The notes under the pieces are model-generated. The model was not told where the DNA came from, made no database searches, and saw nothing but the letters and a program-made list of their open reading frames with translations. Both the position numbers and the translations under genes were made by a program. From the NCBI GenBank assembly GCA_946480295.1, contig CAMLIT010000076.1, positions 1 through 21,506 of the forward strand: a stretch of DNA of 21,506 nt. The letters are read 5' to 3'. Shown here piece after piece: positions 14,575-21,506 of the stretch. This DNA is from an uncultured Gemmatimonadota bacterium (GTDB lineage: Bacteria > Gemmatimonadota > Gemmatimonadetes > Gemmatimonadales > Gemmatimonadaceae). Position 1 is the first letter of the stretch, and every line of letters begins with the position of its first letter.

Positions 14575-14603
14575 TTGATTTCCGGGCCCTGATCTCCTAG
14601 GTT
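14575..14603 (+). promoter_or_regulatory. Probable sigma-70-type promoter of the DUF512-der-plsY-gpsA operon
   Basis: TTGATT at 14575-14580 and TAGGTT at 14598-14603 are separated by exactly 17 nt, in a relatively AT-rich gap after a terminator. The -35 matches 4 of 6 consensus bases; the -10 matches 3 of 6 but keeps the most important A and final T. Transcription would start near 14610, giving a leader of ~50-80 nt that contains GGGGGGAG at 14645-14652. Apart from this, the 14514-14662 stretch shows no gene. Confidence 0.45.
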
Positions 14604-14662
14604 GCGTGAGCTTGCGGAGGCTGTTCCGCGTCGTCGAATGAGTCGGGGGGAGATCGCGATTC

Positions 14663-16006
14663 GTGATCTTCCCCTTTGCAATGGTGGTCGCCATGGTGCG
14701 GGTCAGTCGAGTACATCCGGGGAGCATCGCGCAGGAACTGGGAATCGTGCCGGGCACCGAGCTGCAGTCGGTGAACGGGCGCGAGCTCCGGGACTTTCTC
14801 GACTGGGAGTTCCTCAGCGCGGACGACGAGCTGGTGATCGAGGCGAGGCTCCCCGACGGGGAGGCGATCGTCTACGAGATCGAGCGTCCGGACGGCGAGC
14901 CGCTCGGGCTCGAGCTCGAGCAGCCGACGGTGCGCCGGTGCGCCAACCGCTGCGAGTTCTGCTTCATCGAGGGGCTGCCGAAGGGGCTCCGGAAGCAGCT
15001 CTACGTCCGCGATGACGACTACCGGCTGTCGTTCACCTACGGCAACTTCGCGACGCTCTCGAACCTCAAGGACCGCGACTTCGAGCGGATCATCGAGTAC
15101 CGCCTGTCCCCCCTGTACATCTCGGTGCACGCGACGCCGTGGGAGGCGCGGAAGACGCTCCTCAACAACCCGCGCGCGCCGAACATCCTCGAGCAGCTCA
15201 CGCGACTGGTGGAGGGCGGGATCCAGTTCCACGGCCAGATGGTGGTCGTGCCGGGGCTCAACGACGGCGAGGTGCTGGAGCAGTCGCTCACGGATCTCTG
15301 GAACTTCGGCGATGCCTGCCTGTCGGTGGCGATCGTGCCGGTGGGGCTGACGCAGTTCTCGCATCTGTACACGGGCAAGCCGATGGACGTGGAGAACTCG
15401 ACGCGGCTGCTCGAGGCGGCGGAGCGGTGGGGCGCGCGCGCCCGCGCCGAGCGGGGACACGCGTGGGTGTACGGCTCCGACGAGCTGTATCTCCTCGCCG
15501 GGCGCGAGCTGCCGGGGCCGGAGCACTACGGCGACTTCCCGCAGATCGAGAACGGCGTGGGCGCCGTGACGCGGCTACGCATGCGGCTGGACGAGGGGCT
15601 CGACTCGCTACCGCGGCTCGACGGGCGGCGGATCGGCGTCGTCACCGGCGCCTCGATGACGCCGCTGATGCCCGAGCTGCTGGCGAAGCTGACGCGCCAG
15701 ACGGGCGCGCACTTCGAGCTCATCTCGATGGAGAACTCCCTCTTCGGGCCGACGACGACGACCGCCGGGCTCCTCGTGGGCGCGGACATCCGGCGCGCGC
15801 TCGAGGGGCGCACGGACCTGGACCTGGCGCTGATCCCCGCCGAGACGATCAACGAGGACGGCATCTTCCTCGACGACGAGCGGTTCATCGCGCTGCGCGA
15901 GTCGCTGCCGATGCCCGTCTACCCGTCGTACGACTTCGTCGACGTGCTGTCGCAGGAAGACGAGTCTCGCCTCGCCGGCACGGCCTGGGAGGCGGGCGGC
16001 CGATGA
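14663..16006 (+). CDS. DUF512 protein: PDZ-like domain plus radical-SAM-like cysteine motif
   Basis: The biochemical role of DUF512 proteins is not known. This one has an N-terminal PDZ-like domain (VHPGSIAQELGIVPGTEL and SVNGRELRDFLDWEF), then RRCANRCEFCFIEGLPKGLRK, a Cys-x3-Cys-x2-Cys motif (Cys93, 97, 100 from this start) like that of radical SAM enzymes binding a 4Fe-4S cluster, then the DUF512 domain proper with GVVTGASMTPLM and NSLFGPTTTTAGLLVGAD. From GTG 14663 it has 447 residues, about the family length. That start is favoured by GGGGGGAG 10 nt upstream. ATG 14681 and ATG 14693 are alternatives, and the conserved domain begins just after the latter, so the true start may be 14693. 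The stop overlaps the der ATG by 4 nt. DUF512 genes also precede der-plsY-gpsA in clostridia, which hints at a shared process. Confidence 0.9.
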   Translation: MIFPFAMVVAMVRVSRVHPGSIAQELGIVPGTELQSVNGRELRDFLDWEFLSADDELVIEARLPDGEAIVYEIERPDGEPLGLELEQPTVRRCANRCEFCFIEGLPKGLRKQLYVRDDDYRLSFTYGNFATLSNLKDRDFERIIEYRLSPLYISVHATPWEARKTLLNNPRAPNILEQLTRLVEGGIQFHGQMVVVPGLNDGEVLEQSLTDLWNFGDACLSVAIVPVGLTQFSHLYTGKPMDVENSTRLLEAAERWGARARAERGHAWVYGSDELYLLAGRELPGPEHYGDFPQIENGVGAVTRLRMRLDEGLDSLPRLDGRRIGVVTGASMTPLMPELLAKLTRQTGAHFELISMENSLFGPTTTTAGLLVGADIRRALEGRTDLDLALIPAETINEDGIFLDDERFIALRESLPMPVYPSYDFVDVLSQEDESRLAGTAWEAGGR

Positions 16007-17313
16007 ACATCCCGGTCGTCGCGCTGGTCGGCCGTCCGAACGTCGGCAAGTCGAAGCTGTTCAACCGGATCGTGGGGTCGAACACCGCCATCGTCTCGGA
16101 CGAGGCGGGGACGACGCGCGACCGCCACTTCGCGCGCGCCGACTGGGCGGGACGCGACTTCTGGCTCGTGGACACCGGCGGCATCGCCGACGATCCGCAA
16201 CTGCCGATGGAGCGCGAGATCCTGCGACAGGTCGAGGAGGCGATCGCCGAGGCGGACCTCCTGCTGTTCGTCGTGGACGCGAAGACGGGGCTGCACCCGT
16301 CGGACGCGCACGTCGCGGAGCTGCTCCGGAACTCGCGCAAGCCGTGGCTGCTCGTCGCCAACAAGGTGGACGACCCGCAGGCGACCGACTGGTACGAGTT
16401 CTACTCGCTCGGCGCGGGGGACCCGATGCCCGTCTCGGCGTCGAACGGCAAGGGCTCCGGGGAGCTGCTCGACCGCGTGGTCGAGCAGCTGCCGCCCGGG
16501 AGCGAGGCGGAGGAGCGGGCGCTGCACGTCGCCGTCATCGGGCGGCCGAACGTCGGCAAGTCGTCGCTCGTGAACCGGCTCCTCGGCGAGGAGCGCCTCG
16601 TCGTCTCCGAGGTCGCCGGCACCACGCGCGACGCGATCGACACGCCCATGCGCTACCACGGGCAGCAGCTCGTATTCATCGACACGGCGGGGCTGCGCCG
16701 GCAGAGTCGCGTCGAGGAAGGCATCGAGTTCTACTCGGCGCTGCGCACGCGGCGCGCGATCGAGCGCGCGGACATCTGCATCCTCGTGGTGGACGCGACC
16801 GAGGGGGAGATCCAGAACCAGGACCTCAAGATCGCGGCGCTGGCATGGGAGGCGGGGCGCGGGCTGCTCCTCGTCGTCAACAAGTGGGACCTCGCGGCGA
16901 AGGACGAGAAGGCGACCGCGAAGTACGAGAAGGCGGCGCAGGAGAAGGCGCCGTTTCTCCGCTTCGTGCCGTTCGTCTTCACGTCGGCGGCGACCGGCCA
17001 GCGCGTGACGCGCATCCTCGAGCTCCTCCTCCGGGTGGAGGAGGAGCGGCAGAAGCGCGTGAGCACGTCGCAGGTGAACGAGCGGCTCCAGGAGCTGCTG
17101 GCGCGGCGGCAGCCGCCGCAGGCGGCGGGGCGCGAGGTGAAGCTGAACTACGCGTCGCAGGTGGAGACCGCGCCGCCGACGATCGCGGTGTTCGGCAATC
17201 ATCCCGAGCTCGTGGAGGAGCACTACGTGCGGTACCTGCACAACGGCTTCCGCGACGCGTGGGGGTTCACGGGGAACCCGCTGCGCGTCATCCTGCGTCG
17301 CAAGGCGGGTTGA
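16003..17313 (+). CDS. der: Ribosome biogenesis GTPase Der (EngA)
   Basis: Der is an essential GTPase that helps mature the 50S ribosomal subunit. The 436-residue product shows the unique tandem G-domain layout. The first domain has GRPNVGKS at 10-17, GTTRDRH, DTGG and NKVD; the second has GRPNVGKS at 180-187, GTTRDAID, DTAG and NKWD. A KH-like C-terminal domain follows, ending in the typical NPLRVILRRK. Length and motifs are normal, with no missing key residue. The start ATG 16003 overlaps the DUF512 stop by ATGA, and plsY starts 2 nt after the stop, so translation is probably coupled. Confidence 0.97.
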   Translation: MNIPVVALVGRPNVGKSKLFNRIVGSNTAIVSDEAGTTRDRHFARADWAGRDFWLVDTGGIADDPQLPMEREILRQVEEAIAEADLLLFVVDAKTGLHPSDAHVAELLRNSRKPWLLVANKVDDPQATDWYEFYSLGAGDPMPVSASNGKGSGELLDRVVEQLPPGSEAEERALHVAVIGRPNVGKSSLVNRLLGEERLVVSEVAGTTRDAIDTPMRYHGQQLVFIDTAGLRRQSRVEEGIEFYSALRTRRAIERADICILVVDATEGEIQNQDLKIAALAWEAGRGLLLVVNKWDLAAKDEKATAKYEKAAQEKAPFLRFVPFVFTSAATGQRVTRILELLLRVEEERQKRVSTSQVNERLQELLARRQPPQAAGREVKLNYASQVETAPPTIAVFGNHPELVEEHYVRYLHNGFRDAWGFTGNPLRVILRRKAG

Positions 17314-17315
17314 GC

Positions 17316-17948
17316 ATGCACCCGGCGATCGCCATCGCGCTGTCGTACGTGGCGGGCTCGATCCCGTCGGCGTACCTCGCGGGGAAGTCGCGCGGCATCG
17401 ACCTTCGGAAGCACGGCTCCGGCAACCTCGGGGCGACGAACGTCTTCCGCGTCCTCGGCGCGAGGATCGGCGCGCTCGTCTTCATCGTGGACATGGCGAA
17501 GGGCGCGCTGCCGGTGCTCCTGCTGCCGCCGTGGACGACGCACGTGGCCGGCGCGCCGGCGCTCGCCGGCGACTGGCGCCTGACGATGGGAATCCTGTGC
17601 GGGATCGCCGCGATCCTCGGGCACGTGCGGCCGGTGTTCCTCAAGTTCGGCCGCGGCGGCAAGGGGGTCGCGACGGCCGCCGGGGTGTTCCTCGCGCTGG
17701 CGCCCCTGCCGACGGTCGCGGCGCTCGTCGCGTTCGCGCTCGTGTTCGCGGTGAGCCGCTACGTCTCGCTCGGCTCGCTCGTGGCCGCGATCGTCCTGCC
17801 CGTCGTGATCCTGCTCATGCAGGGCGTGTCGCCGCTGTTCGTCGTCGCGCTGCTCATCATGCTCTTCGTGTTCTGGACGCATCGCGCGAACATCGCGCGG
17901 CTGCGTCGCGGCGAGGAGCACCGCTTCGGCCGGAAGGCGGCCACCTGA
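17316..17948 (+). CDS. plsY: Acyl-phosphate:glycerol-3-phosphate acyltransferase PlsY
   Basis: PlsY is an inner-membrane enzyme that transfers an acyl group from acyl-phosphate to glycerol-3-phosphate, the first acylation in phospholipid synthesis. The 210-residue protein is hydrophobic with five to seven probable membrane segments and shows the three family motifs: GSIPSAYLAG (14-23) with RKHGSGNLGATN (31-42), the glycine-rich KFGRGGKGVAT (~109-119), and HRANIARLRRGEEHR near the end. It starts at ATG 17316, 2 nt after der. Its TGA shares one base with the gpsA ATG. GpsA makes the glycerol-3-phosphate that PlsY consumes, so the adjacency is functional. The partner PlsX is not in the window. 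Confidence 0.97.
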   Translation: MHPAIAIALSYVAGSIPSAYLAGKSRGIDLRKHGSGNLGATNVFRVLGARIGALVFIVDMAKGALPVLLLPPWTTHVAGAPALAGDWRLTMGILCGIAAILGHVRPVFLKFGRGGKGVATAAGVFLALAPLPTVAALVAFALVFAVSRYVSLGSLVAAIVLPVVILLMQGVSPLFVVALLIMLFVFWTHRANIARLRRGEEHRFGRKAAT

Positions 17949-18943
17949 TGCGCGCGACGGTGATCGGCGCCGGGGCGTGGGGCACCGCCCTCGCCGACCT
18001 GCTCGCCGGCAACGGCCACGAGGTCCGCATCTGGGCGTTCGAGCCCGACGTGGTCGACGGCATCATGACGCGGCACGAGAACGCGCGCTTCCTGCCGGGG
18101 GCGTCGCTCGCCCCGTCCATCGTCGCGACGGGCCGCCACGACGAGGCGCTGGCGGACGCGGAGCTCGTGGTCTACGTGACGCCGTCGCACCACCTGCGCG
18201 GGATCGCGCGCGCCGGGGCGGCGTCGGTGCAGCCGGGCGCGATCCTCGCCGTCGCGTCGAAGGGGATCGAGCGGGAGACGCTCGCCCTGATGTCGGACGT
18301 CGTGGAGTGCGAGGTGCCGGGGCACCCGGTCGTCGCGCTCTCCGGGCCGAGCTTCGCGCAGGAAGTGGCGGCGCACCAGCCGACGGCGGTCGTCGCGGCG
18401 AGCGCCTCGGCCGACGCGGCGGACGTCGTCCAGCGCGCGTTCAGCAACGCGAGCTTCCGCGTCTACACCCACGACGACGTGCCCGGCGTGGAGCTGGCGG
18501 GCGCGCTCAAGAACGTGATGGCGGTGGCGACGGGGATCGTCGAGGGCGTGGGGCTCGGCTTCAACTCGCGCGCGGCGCTGATCACGCGCGGGCTCGCCGA
18601 GATGACGCGCCTCGGCGTCGCGCTCGGGGCGCAGTCGGCGACCTTCGCCGGACTCGCCGGCGTGGGCGACCTCGTGCTGACCTGCACGGGGTCGTTGAGC
18701 CGCAACCGCGCGCTCGGCGTGGAGGTGGGGCGCGGCGCGACGCTGGCCGAGGCGCAGGCGGGCAAGCAGACGGTGGCCGAGGGCGTGTTCACGACGGCGA
18801 GCGCCGTGCAGCTGGCGCAGCGCGAGGGCGTGGAGATGCCGATCGCCGAGCTGGTGTCCCGCATCCTCTTCGAGGGCTACCCGGCGCGCGAGGCCGTCGG
18901 CGAGCTGATGGCGCGCGAGCTGCGCGCGGAGCAGGACCGATGA
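17948..18943 (+). CDS. gpsA: NAD(P)-dependent glycerol-3-phosphate dehydrogenase GpsA
   Basis: GpsA reduces dihydroxyacetone phosphate to sn-glycerol-3-phosphate with NAD(P)H, supplying the phospholipid backbone. The 331-residue product is the normal length. It has the N-terminal dinucleotide-binding motif VIGAGAWGTALA at 5-16, SKGIE at ~104-108, SGPSFAQEV at ~131-139, the catalytic-lysine region ALKNVMAVATG (Lys188) and the C-terminal GLAGVGDLVLTCTGSLSRN signature. The ATG at 17948 overlaps the plsY stop by 1 nt, and the TGA overlaps the MerR ATG by 4 nt. Confidence 0.97.
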   Translation: MRATVIGAGAWGTALADLLAGNGHEVRIWAFEPDVVDGIMTRHENARFLPGASLAPSIVATGRHDEALADAELVVYVTPSHHLRGIARAGAASVQPGAILAVASKGIERETLALMSDVVECEVPGHPVVALSGPSFAQEVAAHQPTAVVAASASADAADVVQRAFSNASFRVYTHDDVPGVELAGALKNVMAVATGIVEGVGLGFNSRAALITRGLAEMTRLGVALGAQSATFAGLAGVGDLVLTCTGSLSRNRALGVEVGRGATLAEAQAGKQTVAEGVFTTASAVQLAQREGVEMPIAELVSRILFEGYPAREAVGELMARELRAEQDR

Positions 18944-19308
18944 GCGCCGCGGGCGAGCCGGTCCAGGAGTTCTTCTCCATCGGCGAGGTGTGCGAGCTCA
19001 CCGGGTTGAAGCCGCACGTGCTGCGCTACTGGGAGAGCCAGTTCCGCTTCCTCAATCCGGCGAAGAACCGCTCGGGCAACCGCGTCTACCAGCGGCGCGA
19101 GATCGAGCTGATCCTGCTCGTCAAGCACCTGCTCTACGTCGAGAAGTACACGATCGAGGGGGCGCGCCAGAAGGTGGACGAGCACCGCAAGGGCGGCGAC
19201 CTGCGGCGCGTCTCGCGCGCGGCGCTGAACGTGGAGACGCTGCAGTCGCTCGAGGACGAGCTGCGCGAGATCGTCGACCTGCTCCGGGGAGCGCACGAGC
19301 CGGCCTGA
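18940..19308 (+). CDS. Short MerR-family transcriptional regulator
   Basis: This 122-residue protein has a MerR-type winged helix-turn-helix at ~11-80: FSIGEVCELTGLKPHVLRYWE is the DNA-reading part, followed by RSGNRVYQRREIELILLVKHLL and YTIEGARQKV. A C-terminal helix (~94-117) could form the usual antiparallel dimer coiled coil. There is no effector-binding domain and there are no cysteines, so it is not a metal sensor of the classical kind. It resembles the short MerR proteins often found near housekeeping genes. It overlaps gpsA by 4 nt and the glycosyltransferase by 1 nt, so it is made with the operon and might regulate it. Its targets are not known. Confidence 0.9.
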   Translation: MSAAGEPVQEFFSIGEVCELTGLKPHVLRYWESQFRFLNPAKNRSGNRVYQRREIELILLVKHLLYVEKYTIEGARQKVDEHRKGGDLRRVSRAALNVETLQSLEDELREIVDLLRGAHEPA

Positions 19309-19985
19309 TGCCGCGCATCGGCTGCGTGGTGCCCGCGCTGGAGGCTGCCGCGACGCTGCCGGAGGTGGCGCGAGGCGTGCGCGCGTTCCTGCCCGACGCG
19401 CTGCTCGTCGTCGTGGACGACGGCTCGCGCGACGCGACGGAGCACGCGGCCCGCGCGCTGGCGGACGCGGTGATCCGGCACCCGGTGAACCGCGGCAAGG
19501 GCGCCGCGCTGCGCAGCGGGATCGCGCACGTGCTCGAGGCGGGGTGCGAGATCGTCGTGACCCTCGACGCCGACGGCCAGCACCCGGCCGCCTGCCTGCC
19601 CGCGCTCGTCGAGCGCCTCGCGTCCGCCGACCTGGTGATCGGCAGCCGGCGCCGGCTCGGGACGAGCATGCCCGTCCACCGGCGCGCGAGCAACGCGCTG
19701 AGCAGCGTGGTGGCGAGCGCGCTGGCCGGGCAGCGGATCGGCGACAGCCAGTCGGGGTTCCGCGCGATGCGGGCCGAGGTGCCGCGCGCGGTGCGCGGGG
19801 CGGGCGACCGCTTCGACTTCGAGGTGGACCTGCTCGTGCGCGCGGCGCGGGCGGGCTTCCGGATCGCCGAGGTGCCTGTGCCGACCGTCTACGCGGCGGG
19901 GCGGGGCAGTCACTTCCGCCACGTGCGCGACACCCTGCTCGTGATGCGGGCCATGCTGCGCCTAGGCCTGCCGGTACCCAGATGA
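19308..19985 (+). CDS. Family 2 glycosyltransferase (dolichol-phosphate-mannose-synthase-like)
   Basis: This enzyme transfers a sugar from a nucleotide-sugar donor to an acceptor that cannot be told from the sequence. The 225-residue product is a compact GT-A domain: VVPALEAAATLPEV at the start, the donor-binding VVDDGSRDAT (35-44), NRGKGAALRSGI (61-72), the metal-binding LDADGQHP (86-93), then GSRRR and SQSGFRAM. It resembles polyprenyl-phosphate sugar synthases (DPM1-like) but has no membrane segment. It starts at ATG 19308, sharing one base with the MerR stop, and ends in an ATGA overlap with surE. A role in envelope glycan or glycolipid synthesis is a reasonable inference. Confidence 0.9.
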   Translation: MPRIGCVVPALEAAATLPEVARGVRAFLPDALLVVVDDGSRDATEHAARALADAVIRHPVNRGKGAALRSGIAHVLEAGCEIVVTLDADGQHPAACLPALVERLASADLVIGSRRRLGTSMPVHRRASNALSSVVASALAGQRIGDSQSGFRAMRAEVPRAVRGAGDRFDFEVDLLVRAARAGFRIAEVPVPTVYAAGRGSHFRHVRDTLLVMRAMLRLGLPVPR

Positions 19986-20746
19986 CGCGACTGCTTCTCA
20001 CCAACGACGACGGCATCCTCGCCCACGGCCTGGAGTGCCTGCAGGAGGCCTCCGAGCCGCTCGGCGAGGTGTTCGTGGTGGCGCCCGATCGCGAGCAGAG
20101 CGCGACGAGCCACTCGCTGACGCTGCACCATCCGCTGCGGCCGATCCGGCGGGGGGCGCGGCGCTTCCAGGTGGACGGGACGCCGACGGACTGCGTGATG
20201 CTCGCCGTCGAGGCGCTGATGCCCGAGCGGCCGGATTTCGTGCTCAGCGGGATCAACCACGGCCAGAACATGGGCGAGGACGTCCTGTACTCGGGGACGG
20301 TGGCGGCGGCGATGGAGGGGCTCGCGCTGGGCATCCCGTCGATTGCCATCTCCTTCGCCGGGGGCGATCTTCGGGCCGACGTCTCCGAGCTGCGACAGCA
20401 GGTCGGCGTCCTCACGCGGCTGCTGCGGCACATCACGTCGCTCCCCACCTTCCCGCCGAACACCCTCCTCAACGTGAACCTGCCGCCGGTGCGCGGGGAC
20501 GAGGTTCGCGGCGCGCGCCTGACGAGGCTCGGGCGGCGGGCGTACTCGGGCTCGATCACGCCGATGCGCGATCCGTGGGGGCGCGAGATCTTCTGGATCG
20601 GCGGGGGCGAGATCAGCTGGACGGGCGAGCCGGACTCCGACTTCCGCGCGATCGAGGAGGGCTACATCTCGGTGACGCCGCTGCACCTGGACCTCACCAA
20701 CTTCAGCATCCTGGAGGCGTCGGCGACATGGTGGCGCGACCTGTAG
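19982..20746 (+). CDS. surE: 5'/3'-nucleotidase SurE
   Basis: SurE is a metal-dependent phosphatase acting on nucleoside 5'- and 3'-monophosphates and linked to stationary-phase survival. The 254-residue product has the family length and metal-site residues: LLTNDDG with Asp9 and Asp10, [15 protein letters not shown] with Ser40, and [25 protein letters not shown] with Asn92/Asn96 (89-113, motif spans). The C-terminal part has a typical [14 protein letters not shown] segment. The start ATG 19982 overlaps the glycosyltransferase stop by 4 nt, and pcm starts within the last 19 nt. The surE-pcm pair is conserved in many bacteria, including E. coli. Confidence 0.96.
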   Translation: MTRLLLTNDDGILAHGLECLQEASEPLGEVFVVAPDREQSATSHSLTLHHPLRPIRRGARRFQVDGTPTDCVMLAVEALMPERPDFVLSGINHGQNMGEDVLYSGTVAAAMEGLALGIPSIAISFAGGDLRADVSELRQQVGVLTRLLRHITSLPTFPPNTLLNVNLPPVRGDEVRGARLTRLGRRAYSGSITPMRDPWGREIFWIGGGEISWTGEPDSDFRAIEEGYISVTPLHLDLTNFSILEASATWWRDL

Positions 20747-21393
20747 ACCCGGAATACCGCGGGGCGCGGCTGCGGCTCGTCGAGCTGCTGCGCGAGCGCG
20801 GCATCCGCGACCTGGCCGTGCTGCGGGCCTTCGAGCAGACGCCGCGGCACTGGTTCGTGCCCACGGGCATCTGGCATCGCGCGTACGAGGACTCGGCGCT
20901 CCCCATCGGGAACGGGCAGACGATCTCGCAGCCGTCGATCCACGCGCGCTACCTGGAGCTGCTCCAGCTCGGGGGACGCGAGAAGGTGCTCGAGGTCGGG
21001 ACGGGCTCGGGGTACCAGACGGTGCTGCTCGCGCACCTCGTCGAGCAGGTGTTCTCGATCGAGCGCATCCCGGCGCTCTTCCAGCAGGCGCGCGAGGCGA
21101 TCCAGCGTTCCGGCGTGCGCAACGTGTCGATGCTGCTCGGCGACGGGAGCGTCGGCTGGCGCGAGTACGCGCCGTACGACGCGATCCTCGTGAGCGCGTC
21201 GTCGCCGTCGGTGCCGCAGCCGCTGCTCGACCAGCTCGCCGACGGCGGGCGCATGCTCGTGCCGGTCGGCCCGATGGAGGACCAGCGGCTCATGCTGTAC
21301 ACGAGGCGCGGGGGGAAGATCGAGGAGCGCGAGGTCGCGCCGGTGAAGTTCGTCCCGCTGCTCGGGATGCACGGCTGGGACGAGCGCGCCTGA
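20728..21393 (+). CDS. pcm: Protein-L-isoaspartate(D-aspartate) O-methyltransferase Pcm
   Basis: Pcm uses S-adenosylmethionine to methylate isoaspartyl residues in aged proteins, starting their repair. The 221-residue protein shows the substrate loop [10 protein letters not shown] at 61-70 and SAM motif [12 protein letters not shown] at 87-97, followed by the acidic SIER at the end of the next strand, then YDAILVSAS and GGRMLVPVG. Length is normal for the bacterial family. The start ATG 20728 overlaps surE by 19 nt; it fits the family start and the frame is otherwise only a shadow of surE upstream. The stop is 2 nt before the acylphosphatase ATG. Confidence 0.96.
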   Translation: MVARPVDPEYRGARLRLVELLRERGIRDLAVLRAFEQTPRHWFVPTGIWHRAYEDSALPIGNGQTISQPSIHARYLELLQLGGREKVLEVGTGSGYQTVLLAHLVEQVFSIERIPALFQQAREAIQRSGVRNVSMLLGDGSVGWREYAPYDAILVSASSPSVPQPLLDQLADGGRMLVPVGPMEDQRLMLYTRRGGKIEEREVAPVKFVPLLGMHGWDERA

Positions 21394-21395
21394 CG

Positions 21396-21506
21396 ATGCT
21401 CCACGTCGTCGTGCGCGGGCGCGTGCAGGGCGTCGGGTTCCGGTGGTTCGTGCGCGAGCGCGCCCGCGGGCTGGGGATCGGCGGCTGGGTGCGCAACCGG
21501 CCCGAC
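21396..21506 (+). CDS. acyP: Acylphosphatase, N-terminal part (cut by window end)
   Basis: Acylphosphatase hydrolyses carboxyl-phosphate bonds in small molecules such as acetyl phosphate or 1,3-bisphosphoglycerate. Only the first 37 residues are present, but they carry the signature [12 protein letters not shown] with catalytic Arg16, and GWVRNRPD with the catalytic Asn34. A full protein is ~90 residues, so the gene continues past the window. The ATG at 21396 lies 2 nt after pcm, so it is the ninth visible member of the operon that starts with the DUF512 gene. Confidence 0.93.
   Translation, partial: MLHVVVRGRVQGVGFRWFVRERARGLGIGGWVRNRPD

Noticed and set aside
14445..14681. 78-codon minus-strand frame across the terminator region
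   Set aside because: It covers the hairpin and promoter region, shows no domain, and lacks a clear ribosome binding site.
1..21506. Mobile element, phage, CRISPR or defence island
   Set aside because: Every gene has a core housekeeping or envelope role, strand and base composition are uniform, and no transposase, integrase, repeat array or tRNA attachment site was seen.

Overview
The window is a GC-rich (roughly 70% by eye) bacterial chromosome segment with every recognised gene on the + strand. It looks like core chromosome. It carries 21 protein-coding genes, two of them cut by the window ends (a Gfo/Idh dehydrogenase at the left, acylphosphatase at the right). I saw no tRNA, rRNA, insertion sequence, CRISPR array, phage gene or integration site. 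Lipid A genes show a Gram-negative envelope. Together with a BshC-type bacillithiol ligase, a DUF512-der-plsY-gpsA block and very high GC, this suggests Gemmatimonadota (Gemmatimonas/Gemmatirosa-like). That assignment is inference from gene content, not from a database match.

Layout. (1) 1-3353: lipid A genes, namely the end of a Gfo/Idh/MocA dehydrogenase, lpxB, a DUF374 acyltransferase and lpxK, all overlapping by 8-17 nt. (2) 3377-8456: a Glu/Leu-type dehydrogenase, then rlmH, bshC and murJ. A 13-bp inverted repeat fills most of the gdh-rlmH gap, and bshC and murJ overlap by ATGA. (3) 8505-12818: a consensus TATAAT box only 8 nt before the uvrC ATG, then uvrC, a threonine-synthase-like PLP enzyme and larC, packed 1-3 nt apart. 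(4) 12890-14507: a separate gene for an exported TPR protein with a C-terminal FxLYD-like domain, with a good ribosome binding site and an intrinsic-type terminator. (5) 14598-21506: a probable promoter and a tightly coupled operon: DUF512 radical-SAM-like protein, der, plsY, gpsA, a short MerR regulator, a family 2 glycosyltransferase, surE, pcm and acyP (start only). Junctions run from 19-nt overlaps to 2-nt gaps.

How they work together. LpxB makes the lipid A disaccharide and LpxK phosphorylates it. The DUF374 protein is well placed to add a secondary acyl chain, and the Gfo/Idh protein may act on the UDP-sugar precursor. MurJ flips lipid II for the wall. GpsA supplies glycerol-3-phosphate, which PlsY acylates in phospholipid synthesis. 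Der and RlmH act on the ribosome; UvrC repairs DNA; SurE and Pcm are the usual stationary-phase/protein-repair pair.

No clear new multi-gene defence or metabolic system is visible. The most interesting points are the near-leaderless uvrC promoter, the uncharacterised TPR/FxLYD envelope protein, the DUF512-led operon, a MurJ that lacks two arginines essential in E. coli, a threonine-synthase homologue with altered active-site motifs, and inverted repeats at gene boundaries.
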